NCBI RefSeq assembly: GCF_030506285.1
Contig: NZ_CP119422.1
Span: 6,063,501 to 6,127,500, forward strand
DNA length: 64,000 bases
Source: Catalinimonas niigatensis
GTDB lineage: Bacteria > Bacteroidota > Bacteroidia > Cytophagales > Cyclobacteriaceae
Direction of reading: 5' to 3'
Positions 62,225 to 64,000 of this stretch are shown here, in pieces. Below the pieces are notes generated by a model, which had not been told where the DNA came from, searched no databases, and saw only the letters and a program-made list of their open reading frames with translations. The translations under genes and the position numbers were made by a program. The number at the start of each line of letters is the position of its first letter. Positions within the stretch are counted from its first letter, which is position 1.

Positions 62225-63154
62225 ATGCAATTTTCAAAATTCCTCTTTAGCCTTATGCTATCTCTGTTGCTGATGGTTTCTGTCATGGGGCAGTCTATCC
62301 AATCTGATGAGTTTCTTTCGGAAGGAGCAAAGATACATTATGTCACTGCCGGGTCGGGTACACCACTGATACTTATTCACGGATTTTCAGATAATATTTC
62401 TATCTGCTATCAGGATACACTAGATAGAGAGGGTACTACTTTCATTTCAAAGCTAGCGAAGCGTTATAAAGTAATAGCGCTGGATGTCAAAGGACATGGA
62501 AAGAGTGATAAACCTATAGAAGCTCATTACTATGGCAAGGAATTGCAAGAGGATGTGATCCGCCTGATGGATCATCTGGGTATAGAAAAAGCTCATGTGA
62601 TGGGATATTCTATGGGTGCTTTCATCACAGGAAATCTGCTCATAGATTATCCTGAAAGGCTCATCAGTGCCACGTTAATCGGAGGAGCACCCTTAACCCA
62701 ATCTCAATATTCTCCTGATCATGAGCTCATTAGTCTAATCAATGCTACTTCAGAAGCGTTGGAAAAGGGAGAAGGCATAACTCCCTTGTTGCAGTGGTTT
62801 TGGCCTGGCCATCAGGCTGAACCTAGTTTGGAAGAGCTGGGCCAGATCAACAAAAAGATACTAACCGAACAGGATACTGAAGCTCTTAAAGTATGTATGG
62901 CTAGTCTTACAGCATTGTGTCAGGTAGATGAAGAGAAGCTCATGCAATCGGATATTCCTGTCACTTTAATCAATGGTACAGATGATCCGCTTAGGCATGA
63001 TATCGTTCGCTTTCAACGACTCAAAAGAAGTAATTCTGTTTTAATTGATGGGGCAAACCATATGGACATTCTGATGTATGCTGAATGTCTGGAAGCTGTG
63101 GATAAATCTCTGTCCCTCGTGGATATGCAGGTTGGAAGGGCGATAAGCAAGTAG
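62225..63154 (+). CDS. Secreted alpha/beta hydrolase
   Basis: A 309-aa protein with a signal peptide (FLFSLMLSLLLMVSVMGQ). The HG motif LIHGFSDN, the elbow GYSMGAF (Ser129), the acid in INGTDDPLRH and the His in DGANHMDIL form a complete catalytic triad. It belongs to the broad esterase/haloperoxidase-like group. A second, unrelated-looking hydrolase of the same fold lies in the cassette array (33186-33980). Confidence 0.86.
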   Translation: MQFSKFLFSLMLSLLLMVSVMGQSIQSDEFLSEGAKIHYVTAGSGTPLILIHGFSDNISICYQDTLDREGTTFISKLAKRYKVIALDVKGHGKSDKPIEAHYYGKELQEDVIRLMDHLGIEKAHVMGYSMGAFITGNLLIDYPERLISATLIGGAPLTQSQYSPDHELISLINATSEALEKGEGITPLLQWFWPGHQAEPSLEELGQINKKILTEQDTEALKVCMASLTALCQVDEEKLMQSDIPVTLINGTDDPLRHDIVRFQRLKRSNSVLIDGANHMDILMYAECLEAVDKSLSLVDMQVGRAISK

Positions 63155-63214
63155 CAATGCACACAATTTTCAGAGCCAAAATTCAGTAGACGTACATTTA
63201 CCGGCGTTTAAAAT

Positions 63215-63457
63215 GTGAAAGCCTATAAAAATGAAGCCAAAATAGAAAACACTACTGTACCCATACAGCAGTTGGCAGTAGAATTTCGCGCACTTAACCT
63301 GAGTGAGGAGGAATTGCAGCAACTGACTGATTTTGTGGAAAACGCACTCTACGATCCTGAACTTATGCGCTATGTTCCTGAGTACTTGCCATCTAACTTA
63401 TGTTTTCCTAAAAATGACCTCCAGACAAGATTTGATCTTGATTTTGAATCATATTAG
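63215..63457 (+). pseudogene. C-terminal remnant of a diheme cytochrome c peroxidase-like protein
   Basis: An 80-codon frame from a GTG. The sequence NLSEEELQQLTDFVENALYD, then YVPEYLPSNLCFPKNDLQTRFDL resembles the extreme C-terminus of large Bacteroidota cytochrome-c-peroxidase-like proteins, which end L-P-S-x-x-C-F-P-N-N-D. No CxxCH heme site remains. The 5' part of the gene is missing, so this is probably a deletion remnant; a genuine small protein cannot be excluded. Confidence 0.5.
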
Positions 63458-63596
63458 TTCTGATACTTGGATTGGAAATGAGTGTTTTTTCTATAAAAAT
63501 CACCCATGTTTGAAGTATACACACATACCATGTTCTTACCTTTCAATTAAACATAATTTAGGGGATTGATTCCAGAAATTAATAAATCAAGACCCA

Positions 63597-64000
63597 GTGG
63601 ATAAAGAAACCCTAGAAGCATTAGAAAGTGCTTTAAATGCCTCTCCCAATAATATATTGCTGAGAAGGCAGGTAGGAAAAGCCTTGTTTAAAAATGGTGA
63701 ATATGAACGAGCAAAAGACCATTTCAACATTATTCTGCAAACAGAAGCCGACGATGAAATCAAGCTATACCTGGCCCGATCGTATTCCTACTTAAAGCAT
63801 TTCAGTCCCGCTCTCATAATTTGCGAGGAGCTTTTAAAAAAGTCGGAAAGTACTGAGATAGTTGTAGTGTATATACAAATTCTGATCAATGATGGACAGC
63901 TACAGGAAGCCATTGATCAGTATAAGACATATCAAATCAAAATACCGGGTTGGAAAAGTGAGGAACTGGAGGCACAATTAAAGTTGCCTGTGCAAACACA
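63597..64000 (+). CDS. TPR-repeat protein, 5' part (runs off the window)
   Basis: An open frame of ~135 codons to the end of the window, starting at GTG 63597 (the frame opens at 63568 with no ATG). It has at least three tetratricopeptide repeats: ALESALNASPNNILLRRQVG, ALFKNGEYERAKDHFNIILQ and YLARSYSYLKHFSPALIICE. The last part, KSEELEAQLKL, recalls TPR-AAA+ fusion proteins, but the continuation is outside the window. Confidence 0.6.
   Translation, partial: MDKETLEALESALNASPNNILLRRQVGKALFKNGEYERAKDHFNIILQTEADDEIKLYLARSYSYLKHFSPALIICEELLKKSESTEIVVVYIQILINDGQLQEAIDQYKTYQIKIPGWKSEELEAQLKLPVQT

Overview
The window looks like chromosomal DNA of a Bacteroidota species, probably of the order Cytophagales. 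The signs are a SusC/SusD pair behind an ECF sigma factor and a FecR anti-sigma, a C-terminal type IX secretion sorting domain, NIPSNAP and YfiR (DUF4154) proteins, many Bacteroidota-type lipoproteins and no obvious Shine-Dalgarno spacing. The order is inferred from family content only. No rRNA, tRNA, CRISPR array, integrase, intact transposase or prophage was recognised.

Layout. 1-12 kb holds housekeeping and metabolic genes: the 3' end of comEC, a class IV-like histone deacetylase, a membrane patatin, an RlmL-type rRNA methyltransferase, the glycogen debranching enzyme GlgX, a TonB receptor + YfiR pair and a diheme cytochrome c. 12.5-24.8 kb is one outer-membrane uptake locus: ECF sigma, FecR, STN-SusC, SusD, then (after two tandem terminator-like hairpins) an FG-GAP/ASPIC lipoprotein and a vanadium-haloperoxidase/PAP2 lipoprotein. 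24.8-27.2 kb holds an unknown secreted protein, an aldo/keto reductase and a divergent peptide deformylase-like protein.

27.3-36.6 kb is the accessory part. Small, AT-rich, mostly plus-strand genes stand alone: a DHFR-fold reductase, a Crp/Fnr regulator, a SnoaL-like protein, several lipoproteins of unknown function, an alpha/beta hydrolase and a serine beta-lactamase-like protein. They are separated by imperfect-palindrome spacers and by a recurring ~32-bp end motif placed just upstream of gene starts. Two spacers (34518-34582, 35161-35286) have attC-like architecture, so I read this stretch as a gene-cassette array, integron-like or a related unnamed system. No integrase is present in the window. 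One cassette edge lies next to a truncated secreted-protein gene (29424-29672).

36.7-46 kb: a PhzF-like isomerase, a Dabb protein, a lipoprotein, an M4 metallopeptidase split by a one-base frameshift in a G run, a decayed fusion of a DUF4157-like stub with an AAA+ ATPase (possibly debris of an extracellular contractile injection locus), and a PepSY-like small protein. 44-47.3 kb is a two-gene unit: a PLD-like/coiled-coil membrane protein and a vWA-like lipoprotein whose signal peptide carries an in-frame 147-bp repeat insertion. 47.3-52 kb is rich in palindromic interspersed repeats and truncated genes (a vWA fragment, a GIN-like fragment), with a DUF4469 DNA-binding protein, a PAS-LuxR regulator, a NIPSNAP protein and a universal stress protein. 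52.6-64 kb holds small membrane and FMN-binding proteins, an unknown 421-aa protein, a UPF0182 membrane protein, a TolB-like/TPR regulator-like protein, a SAM methyltransferase, an alpha/beta hydrolase, a peroxidase C-terminal remnant and the start of a TPR protein.
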